Part shown: positions 29,098-37,417 of the stretch, one piece after another
Numbering within the stretch: the stretch's first letter is position 1
How the letters are laid out: each line of letters starts with the position of its first letter
Origin: an uncultured Pseudomonadales bacterium
GTDB lineage: Bacteria; Pseudomonadota; Gammaproteobacteria; Pseudomonadales; Balneatricaceae
DNA length: 64,000 nucleotides
Reading direction: 5' to 3'
Assembly (NCBI GenBank): GCA_943787595.1
Contig: CALSNA010000001.1
Location: 186,001-250,000 of the forward strand
The notes under the pieces: model-generated
Database searches by the model: none
Told to the model about the DNA's origin: nothing
Seen by the model: only the letters and a program-made list of their open reading frames with translations
Position numbers and translations under genes: made by a program

Positions 29098-29507
29098 TTA
29101 TATTGCACGTTCCACTACAGCTAGCTTGACGTGTTGCTTATTTTTAATACGGATATCATCACTCAACTTCTCGTTACTGCGCGATGTAACTAAGCGAGGA
29201 AGCGAAACAATATCTGCGCTTAAGTCTCCGCCAACTCCAAAGCTAATATCTCTATCAAAAAAAATGCGAAGGCTACTGTCATAGTGCAAAATTTATTGCA
29301 GTATATCTAATACATCTTCGCAAAATCTTTCGCTCTTGTTGTAGAACTTCTTAGCTGTAGTGAGCTTAATTTTGCTGCTATAGCTTCAAGTTTAGACAAT
29401 CGCATTTTTTCTTCGGCTGTAAGTGTACGACGTGAATTAGCTTTATCTATTCGTTCTTTCAGCAACTTGGGCGAGTTACTGTTTGTATTTTTCTTGCTGA
29501 GATTCAA
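29098..29507 (-). pseudogene. SEWYD-family core protein, internally deleted copy
   Basis: Keeps the N-terminal LLKERIDKANSRRTLTAEEK, then jumps by deletion to the KFYNKSE region, and further on DSSLRIFFDRDISF, GGDLSADIVSLPRLVTSRSN and VKLAVVERAI. The start Met is lost next to the pseF stop. Follows the cargo as in other units. Confidence 0.78.
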
Positions 29508-29524
29508 ATTACTAAATTCGCTTC

Positions 29525-30262
29525 CTAGAATTGCCAGTAAATATCGAAATGTTCTTTCTTATGAATACGAAGCCTTTGTTCCGCAATTTCGAAGTCCTCA
29601 ATAGTATCTATATCAACCACATTATTCCTATGGAGTAGCTGCAATTTGACATTTGAATTTGTTAATAAAGCGCCTTTTCGCACAGATTTTGATCTACTAA
29701 GGTAAAATTGCCCAGCATCATGCTTTGCCTCAATTAAATCTTGTGATCGAGTAGAGTAATTGCTTGGTTCAAACATCTCTGCGTAGCCATAATCATTTTC
29801 GAAAACAGCTCTTTGAATAGGAAATGGGAAGTTTGTTGCTGACATAACCAAATCACAGGCTTCGTCTTCACTTAGTAATACCATCGCAGTACGAATATCT
29901 TCTTCACGCAGCAAGACGGCAGTTGGGTAAACTGTTAAAACATAGTCAACTTTCTTTACGTTAGCCTCGTACCATTTGAGTGCATGTTCAACAACTTCTG
30001 CGGTACCAGTAAAGTCATCAGATAAGTTTTCAGGTCTCATGAAAGGAACGTTAATACCCTTTCTTTCAACATAGTATTTGATCATTTCAGAATCTGTTGA
30101 AATCAAAACATTATCTTTTCTAAAAATGTTCCTTAGCTCCATTAATGGCCAATAGAGCATCGGTTGACCGAATATCTCTTTAATATTCTTGCTAGGGATT
30201 CTTTTGCTACCACCACGCGCAGGGATAACTACTAAGGTTGAATCAATATTAAATTTTGACAT
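29525..30262 (-). CDS. pseF: Pseudaminic acid cytidylyltransferase-type enzyme (NeuA family)
   Basis: 245 residues from MSKFNI (30262). The nucleotide-binding motif VVIPARGGSKRIPSKNI and IFGQPMLYWPL are typical; LISTDSEMI, YPTAVLLREEDI and the acidic NNVVDIDTIEDFEIAEQRL complete the fold. It activates a nonulosonic acid with CTP to its CMP form. Length and the IKEIFGQPMLYWPL style match PseF more than sialic NeuA. The start overlaps the preceding 62-residue frame. It looks intact and could serve both pseI copies. Confidence 0.9.
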   Translation of the reverse strand: MSKFNIDSTLVVIPARGGSKRIPSKNIKEIFGQPMLYWPLMELRNIFRKDNVLISTDSEMIKYYVERKGINVPFMRPENLSDDFTGTAEVVEHALKWYEANVKKVDYVLTVYPTAVLLREEDIRTAMVLLSEDEACDLVMSATNFPFPIQRAVFENDYGYAEMFEPSNYSTRSQDLIEAKHDAGQFYLSRSKSVRKGALLTNSNVKLQLLHRNNVVDIDTIEDFEIAEQRLRIHKKEHFDIYWQF

Positions 30263-30437
30263 TAACCACTTTCCCATCGCTGTCTTCTATATGGAGAACA
30301 AATCGATCGTCAAAAAATCCTTGCTTATGCGTTTCAATTTTTATCTTGTAATCTTCAATTGCCTCTTGAAGCATCTGAAAAGAATCTTTGAATACATCAC
30401 CCATTTTACAGTAAGCCACATAATACTTAGCGTTCAT
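30249..30437 (-). CDS. Small hypothetical protein, first gene of the pseF cargo
   Basis: 62 residues, MNAKYYVAYCKMGDVFKDSF...EDSDGKVVNVKI. Its ATG overlaps the stop of the H-NS-like relic (ATGA), and its end overlaps the pseF start. No family recognised. It could be a real small protein or the surviving start of a longer gene. Confidence 0.5.
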   Translation of the reverse strand: MNAKYYVAYCKMGDVFKDSFQMLQEAIEDYKIKIETHKQGFFDDRFVLHIEDSDGKVVNVKI

Positions 30438-30439
30438 TG

Positions 30440-30610
30440 CTTCTTCCTTCCTTCAGCTAGCGAACCTTTAAGCATCACAGCAGTAAAACCAAACTCTTTG
30501 CAAAGACGCTTTACTTCTTTGAGTACGTTAGCACGTTCGTTTTTCTTGGCTTCAACCATCTACTGCTGTATGGCTTCTATTTCAGCTTTCAACTTGTCAT
30601 AATATTTCAT
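30440..30610 (-). pseudogene. H-NS-like gene with an in-frame TAG
   Basis: Nearly full length: ATG at 30610, MKYYDKLKAEIEAIQQ then TAG, followed by MVEAKKNERANVLKEVKRLC, KEFGFTAVMLKGSLAEGRKK and a TGA. The TGA overlaps the ATG of the next gene. Only the stop codon separates it from a functional form. Confidence 0.78.
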
Positions 30611-30643
30611 TTCACACCGCCGTTGGTTAAGTGCTAGTCTTAT

Positions 30644-30741
30644 ATTATAGATTTGCTAAGGGGATGAAAAGCACGTTTTTTATACTTCTTATGTACGTGC
30701 TGTATTATGACAAAAGTATTTGTACAGCGCCTCGCTATGCC
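30644..30741 (-). promoter_or_regulatory. H-NS-like gene promoter and leader hairpin
   Basis: Minus-strand TATAAT at 30644-30649. The leader stem at 30722-30741 (GGCATAGCG-AGG-CGCTGTAC) has an AGCG/CGCT core, against AGTG/CACT in the older copy at 17835, a compensated change. Confidence 0.5.
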
Positions 30742-30893
30742 AGCCAGTCACTGTGAATGAGCTACATCAATAACGATAAGAAGATTAATATGCTGTGCTG
30801 TATGTGATTGAGCAAATGCGAAATAACAAACGGCACAAGTAGTGTTAGCGAAGCTGACACTTAAACATCACTTAAAATACCTAAGAAAATTAC

Positions 30894-30984
30894 AATTACT
30901 TACATTTAGATGTAAGTAATTGAGTTATCAAAGGTATTTATAAGGCACATTCTGGTTGCTCAAAACAAACATCAGAAAATACAC
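30894..30984 (+). promoter_or_regulatory. IntA upstream region: palindrome and conserved block
   Basis: A perfect inverted repeat AATTACTTACAT-TTAG-ATGTAAGTAATT lies at 30894-30921. At 30942-30984 a 43-base block (AAGGCACATTCTGG... to ...GAAAATACAC) is identical to the block upstream of the other recombinase at 38500-38542. Identity higher than in the coding regions suggests a promoter/operator or recombinase-binding region. Confidence 0.5.
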
Positions 30985-31020
30985 CATATGTATGAAAACA
31001 TTACATTTATGTGGTGACAT

Positions 31021-31590
31021 ATGGCACAAGCAAAGACACTTAGCAAAACAGAGCTCAAGCAGCTGATAGACGTAACAAATTCGTGCAGTCGTAATCCACT
31101 ACGCGATGCAACAATGTTGCTGTTCACACATCTATGCAGACTTCGCATCGGCGAGGTGGCTGCACTGCATTTTGAGGACGTAGTTGATGCAAACGGCACA
31201 GTACGAGACGAAATGACGCTTGATGCAGCACGTACAAAGTCCAAACGTGCATGTAAGATATTTCTGTCAAAGCAAATGCAGCGTCAGCTACAGGCATACG
31301 TTAGCAGCGTTGCTAAGCGCACATAACACGGCTATTTGTTCTCTATATAAAAGAGCGCAAGGTTTAGTGCAAGCGCTGCGACACAGCATCTACAACGCTT
31401 TTATGCACGTGCCGGCATTAGTGGTGCTACATCACACAGTGGCAGACGTACTTGGCTTACTGCACTCAGCCAAATGGGCGTTAGTGTGTTCGTGCTAGCT
31501 GATATGGCTGGACACCACAGCATTCAAACAACACAGCGTTACGTGACAGTTAACGACGAAATGAAACGAAACGCAGTAGAGTTGATTTAG
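31021..31590 (+). pseudogene. Small tyrosine recombinase IntA, frameshifted copy
   Basis: Starts MAQAKTLSKTELKQLIDVTN like the intact gene at 38578. The first 98 residues are open, with Arg I in RIGEVAALHFEDV. It then hits a TAA at about 31324; the rest (YARAGISGATSHSGR-like, then MAGHHSIQTTQRYVTVNDEM) is visible in other frames. The 3' end overlaps that of the convergent IntB copy by 4 bases. Confidence 0.85.
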
Positions 31591-32746
31591 AGAATTTCAA
31601 TCGTGCCATCATCTCTACGTCTGTAGTCGGCTACAGCGTTAGTTAAACGTATTGAGTCATTCAAGTGATAATACGTCTTTTCAATCTGTGCCACGCTAGT
31701 GCCACACATATCAGCAATCTGTCTAAACGTTAAGCCACTCATAATACGCTGCGTAATCATAAAGTGACACAAGCTGTATAGTACTAAGTCATGTGTTTCT
31801 CTGTCAGCAATGTCAGCTAGATCAATCATCTTGTGCTAGTGATAAAGCATCGTACGTTGTGTGATTTGGTTTTTACCATCAATCGTAAAAACAAGTTCGT
31901 CTGCGCTTTTAGGCTTAATAATATCGCGTAAGCGTTCGAAGTACTGTCCGTTACCACACAAGAAAGTACGGCTAGTACGCACTTTACTTGTCTCTGCACG
32001 AACGTGGATATGTGCTAGTGTTTGTTCACTACCATTAGCTGAGTGTCGCTCTAGTTGCACGTCACTCCATTGCAACTGTCGTTGTTCTCCAACACGCGAA
32101 CCACTGTTAGCTGCAACTAGCACATAGTGCTGCACGATTTTTCGCACTCTAAGTTCAGCGTTATCTAACTTGTTGTGTTTGGCAGTTTAGGTACACATTG
32201 CACGATACAATGCTTCGTATTCGTCGTTAGTGAGCGTTGCTCTACGTATCGATTCGTTGCCTTTGTCCAAGCGTGGCAGCTTCTTAAAGTCGAAGCCATC
32301 TATGTGCGTTTCGCCGTTCTTGTACAGCCACTTCATCAGCGCATTGATGGTACTTTGTTCGTTTTGGACAGTGACTTGTTTGACTTTGGTGTTGGTGCTT
32401 TTGTGGCGATGGTAGAAGTAGTTTTCGCAATCAGTGCGTTCTAGTTCTTTGAGCTTGGGGTCTTTGCCAATGAAGCTAAGAAAGTGCTGTAGGTGTGTTG
32501 CGATTGTTGCTAAGCGTCCCTTAACGATATGCTCTGGTTCAACGTCACGCTTACGGAACGATAAGTACTTCTCAACACCTTCTTTAGTGGTAATAGAAAA
32601 GTAACTTTTACCTTGCTGAAAGTTGCCGTAAATCTCTAAGTAAGCATCTTTACCACGTTCAATTGCTGTGCTTTCGCTGCGTGTGCACAGGCTTCAGCAA
32701 ATAGTGCTATTTTACTTTCAGCAAAGTTTTGTTTTTTAAGTGCCAA
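31587..32746 (-). pseudogene. Tyrosine recombinase IntB, degenerate copy
   Basis: TTG start near 32746 (LALKKQNFAESKIALFAEAC), then a deletion removes the segment equivalent to residues 22-55 of the intact protein. Later parts contain stops (LCHFMITQR region and a TAG after NKLDN). The second catalytic Arg is changed: SLCHFMITQ instead of SLRHFMITQ, and RVGEQ is preceded by Ser instead of Leu. Dead. Confidence 0.87.
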
Positions 32747-32864
32747 GTTTGCTCGCAGAGTTACTATGATTTTCAGTAGTCACACGTTTGTGAAACATCC
32801 TGTATAACTGTATGAGAAAACTTCAGTTAAATCAACGATTGATATTTTTTGTGAAACTAATGTG

Positions 32865-32920
32865 TAAGTAATTAACGTAACTAAATCAATGATTTAAGTT
32901 ATAATGGCTGCTCCCACTCA
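32865..32920. repeat. Junction between units 1 and 2: att-like site
   Basis: GTGTAAGTAATTAA at about 32869, TCAATGA at 32886-32892, and CTCCCACTCA at 32911-32920, with 18 bases between the last two. The guaA-side copy (40497-40555) has the same three elements with the same 18-base spacing. This is the expected hybrid site of two tandem insertions. Confidence 0.82.
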
Positions 32921-33127
32921 GTAACAACGTGGTTTTTTTCTAGTTTAATATCAATCATTTAAGCAGCCTCAGTAATGCGTGTGTAACAAGTGTGCAAGTC
33001 GCCAACCACTCTGCACATTTTTTCTACGCTTGCGTAACTATTCGATTTCAGTAGTTTACGCCATCAGCACTTGCACACTGTAAGACGAAGAACATACTGA
33101 AACCAACACATTCTTCTGTTCGTTCGT
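32921..33127 (-). repeat. Left-end repeat of unit 1
   Basis: Begins GTAACAACGTGG and shares the AATATCAATC, CTACGCTTGCGTAACTATT, GTAAGACGAAGAAC and TTCTTCTGTTCGTTCGTTCA segments with the other unit ends at 14132, 15560, 22618 and 27941. It separates the junction from the NPIAVRRR gene. Confidence 0.75.
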
Positions 33128-33559
33128 TCACTTGTTCTTTTGTGTCACGCGTCTGCCAAACTGTGCTTGCTTCTCTATTAGTGCATCTAACTCACCAAGC
33201 TCAACAGCATCACGTACCTTACGCAGTGTATCTGCTACCTCAGCTTCGCTAGCTAGCTCAATAGCATTCTTACCTTTAGCAAATTCCAAAGGCTTGCTGC
33301 CATAGCGCACTACTAGATTAATCTTTCCACCAACACTAGCAGTCCACCAACGCTTAACACGTTTAGAAACCTCTACTTTACGTTGGTTACCATACTCATC
33401 AGTTATCCACTTGTGCTGTGTTGGCGTGAAGTCTTTATCTGTAGCAAGCAAGATTTGCTCATCAATCTTTGCAATCAGCTTGCGACGACGAACGGCAATA
33501 GGGTTGTTGTTTTGTAGTGGATTAAAAGCAACGAAATTTAACGTATCAAGTACAGTCAT
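33128..33559 (-). CDS. NPIAVRRR-family core protein (DUF6641-like), intact
   Basis: 143 residues: MTVLDTLNFVAFNPLQNNNP, IAVRRRKLIAKIDEQILLAT, VSKRVKRWWTASVGGKINLV, VRYGSKPLEFAKGKNAIELA and a helical Glu-rich C-terminus ending RRVTQKNK. It resembles proteins grouped as DUF6641, small conserved proteins of mobile elements; the family name is from memory. Highly basic parts suggest nucleic-acid contact (inference). Four degenerate copies and one chimera occur in the island. An AGGAG-type site lies before the ATG. Confidence 0.78.
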   Translation of the reverse strand: MTVLDTLNFVAFNPLQNNNPIAVRRRKLIAKIDEQILLATDKDFTPTQHKWITDEYGNQRKVEVSKRVKRWWTASVGGKINLVVRYGSKPLEFAKGKNAIELASEAEVADTLRKVRDAVELGELDALIEKQAQFGRRVTQKNK

Positions 33560-33621
33560 AACAGACTCCTAGTTAGCTAAAAGCATTGTGCTTTCACTCT
33601 TTGGTGGCTGTCATCCGAAGA

Positions 33622-34323
33622 TTAGTCATCTGTGTTAAGAAACTTATTTAGCTTGGATACATCGTCTTTAGATGCTGGCGCTGCGTCTCTACCAATGTTG
33701 TGCATTGCACGTTCTACCACTGCTAATTTCACACTTTGCTTACTAGTAAGTCTGCTGTCATCACTCAGCTTTTCGTTACTGCGTGATGTAACTAAGCGTG
33801 GAAGTGAAACAATATCTGCGCTTAAGTCGCCACCTACTTCAAAGCTAATATCTCTATCAAACCAAACGCGAAGACTGCTGTCATAGTGCAAAATTTCTTG
33901 CAGTATCTCTAGCGCATCTTCGCAAAGGCTTTCACTCTTGTTGTAGAACTTCTTAGCAGTCGTGTCCTTGCCTTTTCTGCTGTAACCTTCTGCGCGATTG
34001 TAGTTGAAAGTCGCTTCTCGTAGCTTCTTTTCGTATCGCTTTAAGTCTCTTGGTTTGTCTTTAAGTTCTTCGCGTAGCTCAATCTGTTCCTGCCACTCTG
34101 CTTCTATCTGTGCATACTCATCACTACTAAGCCACGTTTTTAGCTGACGGTTTTGCACGTTTTCTCCACGCCTCAACTTGGAAACTATAGCCTCAAGTTT
34201 AGATAATCGTCTTTCTTCTTCAGCAGTAAGTGTGCGGCGTGGATTAGTTTTTTCTAAGCGTTCTTGCAGGAACTTTTGGAAGTTACTGTTTGGTTTTTTT
34301 TGACTGTCGTACCACTCGCTCAT
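33622..34323 (-). CDS. SEWYD-family core protein, intact
   Basis: 233 residues: MSEWYDSQKKPNSNFQKFLQ, a charged helical stretch (RRLSKLEAIVSKLRRGENVQ), WLSSDEYAQIEAEWQEQIEL, coiled-coil-like KRYEKKLREATFNYNRAEGY, LCEDALEILQEILHYDSSLR and VWFDRDISFEVGGDLSADIV. No recognised domain. The start overlaps the YdcF-like stop by 4 bases, so it is translated with the cargo operon. It always marks the end of the cargo segment. Function unknown. Confidence 0.75.
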   Translation of the reverse strand: MSEWYDSQKKPNSNFQKFLQERLEKTNPRRTLTAEEERRLSKLEAIVSKLRRGENVQNRQLKTWLSSDEYAQIEAEWQEQIELREELKDKPRDLKRYEKKLREATFNYNRAEGYSRKGKDTTAKKFYNKSESLCEDALEILQEILHYDSSLRVWFDRDISFEVGGDLSADIVSLPRLVTSRSNEKLSDDSRLTSKQSVKLAVVERAMHNIGRDAAPASKDDVSKLNKFLNTDD

Positions 34324-34895
34324 TTACAAGAGATAGCGTCATATATTTCACCATTATAGAATGGATGTCTCGTTGAGATAGCTTCAAAAATGGATTTATT
34401 TGATGAAAAATCAACACCTTTGAATGTCTTGGAAAATGCTTCCAATGATTGCTCCTCGTGTTGCATTATAGATATATCACTACCAGCCAACGTGCTTACG
34501 CCAAACACCTCAACTACAACTTGACTATTAAATAATGAATTAAAAATAATTTTGGTTCGTTTTACGTGATAGTCAGATGTAATGATATGCAGTTCTGTTA
34601 GTTCAATATCGGCAAAAAATTCTAAACAAAAAAAAGCATCGCCGACAGTATCTCGTGACTTTGTAAGAGTTATTATTGATCCTTCATCGATGGCAGAATG
34701 CTCTGCGATGTATTTTTTAACAACATTGGCAATAGGCGTAGTGCTATCGTCACGATATGCCCATCCAATTGTAATTAAGCAACCGTATTCGTTGCTCGAA
34801 AACTTATCTATCGCAAGTTTAGCTCGTGCCTCCGACTCGACTTCTAAAATATCATCTTTTGTCATAAGATGAGACAGAACAACTAGAGCTTTCAT
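34320..34895 (-). CDS. YdcF/DUF218-type protein
   Basis: 191 residues with the DUF218 (ElyC/SanA/YdcF) pattern: VVLSHLM, ITIGWAYR, SRDTVGDAFFCLEF (the conserved S-x-x-T region) and LHIITSDYHVKRTKIIFNSL. No signal peptide. The family is linked to envelope or lipid-carrier metabolism, and a sugar-related role fits the neighbours. Its start abuts the pseI stop. Cargo of unit 1. Confidence 0.78.
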   Translation of the reverse strand: MKALVVLSHLMTKDDILEVESEARAKLAIDKFSSNEYGCLITIGWAYRDDSTTPIANVVKKYIAEHSAIDEGSIITLTKSRDTVGDAFFCLEFFADIELTELHIITSDYHVKRTKIIFNSLFNSQVVVEVFGVSTLAGSDISIMQHEEQSLEAFSKTFKGVDFSSNKSIFEAISTRHPFYNGEIYDAISCK

Positions 34896-35960
34896 CTAGT
34901 CTTTCCTTATATCAAAATGCTTAAGGGTGACTCTATCACCTCTCTTAGCCGATATAAGACATTTAGCTCCAATAACTAAATCGTAGTACTTTGCCTCTAA
35001 TCCAAACCCAGGGCGAATTCTTCGTACACAACTCTCTTTGATAACGTCGCCTTCGTTAACATCATTAACAAAGTATAAAGATCGACGAAAAACCTTATTA
35101 CCTTCTTCAACTGAGGATCTAGCAAATGAGGTAGGACCTAATGCAGAAAAAGCTTCCTTTGTTTCGTTTACTAGCGACTTCATCTCTTCTGGCTCAAGAG
35201 AAAAACTACTATCAACACCTCCATCAGATCTGTTTAGAGTGAAGTGTTTTTCGATGGCAGCTGCACCCATTGATGTAGCCAATACGCTCGCAAGATTGCC
35301 AATAGTATGATCAGAAAGTCCAACTTGAATGTTGAATTCCTTCTGCAATATTTGAATCATATTTAAGTTAGAGTCAGTTAAAGGCGCTGGATAACTACTG
35401 ATGCAATGGAACAACAGGATATTATCATTCCCAATAGACTTTGCAGCTTCTATTGCGTCTCCAATTTCCTCAAGAGATGCCATTCCAGTAGACATTAATA
35501 TTGGTTTTTGTTTTCGTGCGATATACTTAATTAGAGGTAAATCAACAACCTCAAAAGAAGCCACCTTAAATGCGGGAGCTCCGAGGCTATCTAGTAAATC
35601 CACGGCTGTCTCATCAAACGGAGATGAAAACAGCGTTACACCAATTTCACTGGCATAAGAAAAGAGTTCTTTATGCCACTCAAATGGAGTATAGGCTTCA
35701 CTGTAAAGATCATACAACGATCTCCCCTTCCATAACCCATCATTGATGTAAAAATCCGGGTTGTCAGCCTCAATAGTCATTGTATCGGGCGTGTAGGTTT
35801 GAATTTTAACTGCATCAACTCCTGCATTTCTCGCAGCACGAATTGTTTCTTTAGCTCGTAAAATTGATCCATTATGATTTGCAGATACTTCTGCAATTAT
35901 GTATGGATAGACATCTCTTGAAATAATTCGAGAGTTAATGGAAAAATTATTGAGAGTCAT
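34896..35960 (-). CDS. pseI: Pseudaminic acid synthase-type NeuB family enzyme (copy 2)
   Basis: 354 residues with the same build as copy 1 at 23085: YIIAEVSANHNGSILRAKET, DAVKIQTYTPDTMTIEADNP, LFSSPFDETAVDLLDSLGAP, LSDHTIGNLASVLATSMGAA and GGVDSSFSLEPEEM. The C-terminal SAF domain holds SLYFVNDVNEGDVIKESCVR and IRPGFGLEAKYYD. The two copies share the fold but differ at many positions, so they arrived separately rather than by recent duplication. It overlaps the formyltransferase stop by 14 bases. Confidence 0.9.
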   Translation of the reverse strand: MTLNNFSINSRIISRDVYPYIIAEVSANHNGSILRAKETIRAARNAGVDAVKIQTYTPDTMTIEADNPDFYINDGLWKGRSLYDLYSEAYTPFEWHKELFSYASEIGVTLFSSPFDETAVDLLDSLGAPAFKVASFEVVDLPLIKYIARKQKPILMSTGMASLEEIGDAIEAAKSIGNDNILLFHCISSYPAPLTDSNLNMIQILQKEFNIQVGLSDHTIGNLASVLATSMGAAAIEKHFTLNRSDGGVDSSFSLEPEEMKSLVNETKEAFSALGPTSFARSSVEEGNKVFRRSLYFVNDVNEGDVIKESCVRRIRPGFGLEAKYYDLVIGAKCLISAKRGDRVTLKHFDIRKD

Positions 35961-36561
35961 ATACCAAACCTTGGTTGTCTAATCGAGAAAGTTCTTTAGT
36001 GATAACTGAATTCCAACCAGAAAAGTTTTTTGGCAAATCTCTTACGTAGTGATGCGTTCCAATACCTCTTTGTTTTTTTGCAGTCCACGTATCAGTTAGC
36101 AGATAAGGTAGGAACTCAAGAAATAGGTCCTCTATGTTCTCTATTAATGCTGAATATGTCTTAACAAATGTGTCATCTGATTCCTGAAAGTTGACATATT
36201 TTTGTTTAACAATTGGTCCCGTGTCTACTCCACTGTCTATTAAATGGATGGTAACCCCACTCGGAGTATTGTCATAAAAAGACCAGAAATTTGGATGGGC
36301 ACCACGATTATAGGGGAGATATGAGATATGCAAATTAAATATCGGACAATCGAAACCATCGATCACGTTCTGCTTTAGAATGTGCCTATATCCATAGCTG
36401 ACTACGCAATCATAACCTTTGGTTGCTTTAATTTTTTCTTCAGTATGATCAACGATGCAATTGTTGGCGACTAGAACATCAATCAACTTTGTTTGCGATT
36501 GACTATAACCTAGAAATAAAATTTTCTTGGTAGGATTTTCGATATCGTTTATGCGTATCAT
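35947..36561 (-). CDS. Formyltransferase-fold protein (nonulosonate/amino-sugar N-formylation)
   Basis: 204 residues from MIRINDIENP (36561). Catalytic features of the N10-formyl-tetrahydrofolate transferase fold: NLHISYLPYNRGAHPNFWSF (Asn-His) and GVTIHLIDSGVDTGPIVKQK (Asp). Probably formylates an amino sugar or nonulosonic acid; formylated pseudaminic acids are known. The ATG begins two bases after the H-NS-like stop, so translation is probably coupled. First gene of the unit 1 cargo. Confidence 0.82.
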   Translation of the reverse strand: MIRINDIENPTKKILFLGYSQSQTKLIDVLVANNCIVDHTEEKIKATKGYDCVVSYGYRHILKQNVIDGFDCPIFNLHISYLPYNRGAHPNFWSFYDNTPSGVTIHLIDSGVDTGPIVKQKYVNFQESDDTFVKTYSALIENIEDLFLEFLPYLLTDTWTAKKQRGIGTHHYVRDLPKNFSGWNSVITKELSRLDNQGLVYDSQ

Positions 36562-36562
36562 T

Positions 36563-36748
36563 TTAGCTTCCACTTTTAGGTTTTCGGCCCTCAGCAATTG
36601 AGCCTTTCAGCATCCCAGCAGTAAAGCCAAACTCTTTGCAAAGACGCTTCACTTCTTTGAGAGCGTTCGTACGTTCGCTCTTCTTTGCTTCAGCCATCTG
36701 CTGCTGAATAGTTTCCATCTCAGCTTTAAGTTCGTCATATGATTTCAT
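36563..36748 (-). CDS. H-NS N-terminal-like small protein, intact
   Basis: 61 residues: MKSYDELKAEMETIQQQMAE and KKSERTNALKEVKRLCKEFG form a long charged helix, followed by FTAGMLKGSIAEGRKPKS. The helix plus GFTxxMLKG pattern resembles the dimerising N-terminal half of H-NS/HvrA proteins with a short basic end; a full H-NS DNA-binding domain is absent. Family call moderate. GGAG precedes the ATG by about 7 bases. Could act as a silencer partner or regulator of the element and its cargo (inference). Confidence 0.65.
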   Translation of the reverse strand: MKSYDELKAEMETIQQQMAEAKKSERTNALKEVKRLCKEFGFTAGMLKGSIAEGRKPKSGS

Positions 36749-36765
36749 CACACATCTCCTTTGAA

Positions 36766-36880
36766 TAAATGCCTGTCTCATCATATAGATTTTAAAGAAA
36801 GTTGGGAAGCACGTTTTTTCTACGTCTAGTGATGTGTGTTGTAAATAGACAAAAGTATTTACACAGCGCCTCACTATGCC
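36766..36880 (-). promoter_or_regulatory. H-NS-like gene promoter region of unit 1
   Basis: Minus-strand -10-like TATATGAT near 36775, weaker than TATAAT in other units. A leader stem GGCATAGTG-AGG-CGCTGTGT lies at 36861-36880. Same layout as in the three other copies. Confidence 0.45.
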
Positions 36881-36957
36881 ATTCAGTCATAGTGTCAACC
36901 ATAGCCGCACACAGCTATAAACTGTTCAGTTTTGACGGTTTTAACTATAGTAACTTA

Positions 36958-37263
36958 CTAGTTTCGTTGATTCGGTAACGGTGGTTGCGGACGAATAGGC
37001 GTAAAGTCTGTTCGTTCTGTGTCTTTTGGTGCCGTCTGTGGTGGTGTTTGTTGCTTGACTATCTTCGTCTTGGGAACAGCTACCGTGCGTGTCACAGTCT
37101 TTGTCTCTGGCTTAGCCATCTTCTTTGCTAATGCTACAACGCTGTTGCTAGTGCTCAACATCAATTCAAGTGCTGCCCACTTTGTTTCATCATCCAGACG
37201 CTCTATCTCGCTGCGTATGGCATTTAAGGCTTGTTGAATATCTTGCAGCGTACTCTTGTTCAT
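36958..37263 (-). CDS. MNKSALQD-family small core protein
   Basis: 101 residues: MNKSTLQDIQQALNAIRSEI, DETKWAALELMLSTSNSVVA, ALAKKMAKPETKTVTRTVAV, and a Pro-rich tail ending FTPIRPQPPLPNQRN. No known family. Its tail was the recombination partner in the chimera at 17917. A GGGTGG/CCACCC hairpin lies just upstream at about 37290-37312. Confidence 0.65.
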   Translation of the reverse strand: MNKSTLQDIQQALNAIRSEIERLDDETKWAALELMLSTSNSVVALAKKMAKPETKTVTRTVAVPKTKIVKQQTPPQTAPKDTERTDFTPIRPQPPLPNQRN

Positions 37264-37417
37264 ACAGTTATTTAGCAACTTGTTTGGCGGGGTGGATAAA
37301 AATCACCACCCTACTTCTGTAAGTACTCCACCACAAGAATCCGCTGCACGAAATTTTGATGCTTAAAACCCAATTTCGGATGACGACCTTGCTCGTTTGA
37401 AGTTACAGTGTTACTTG

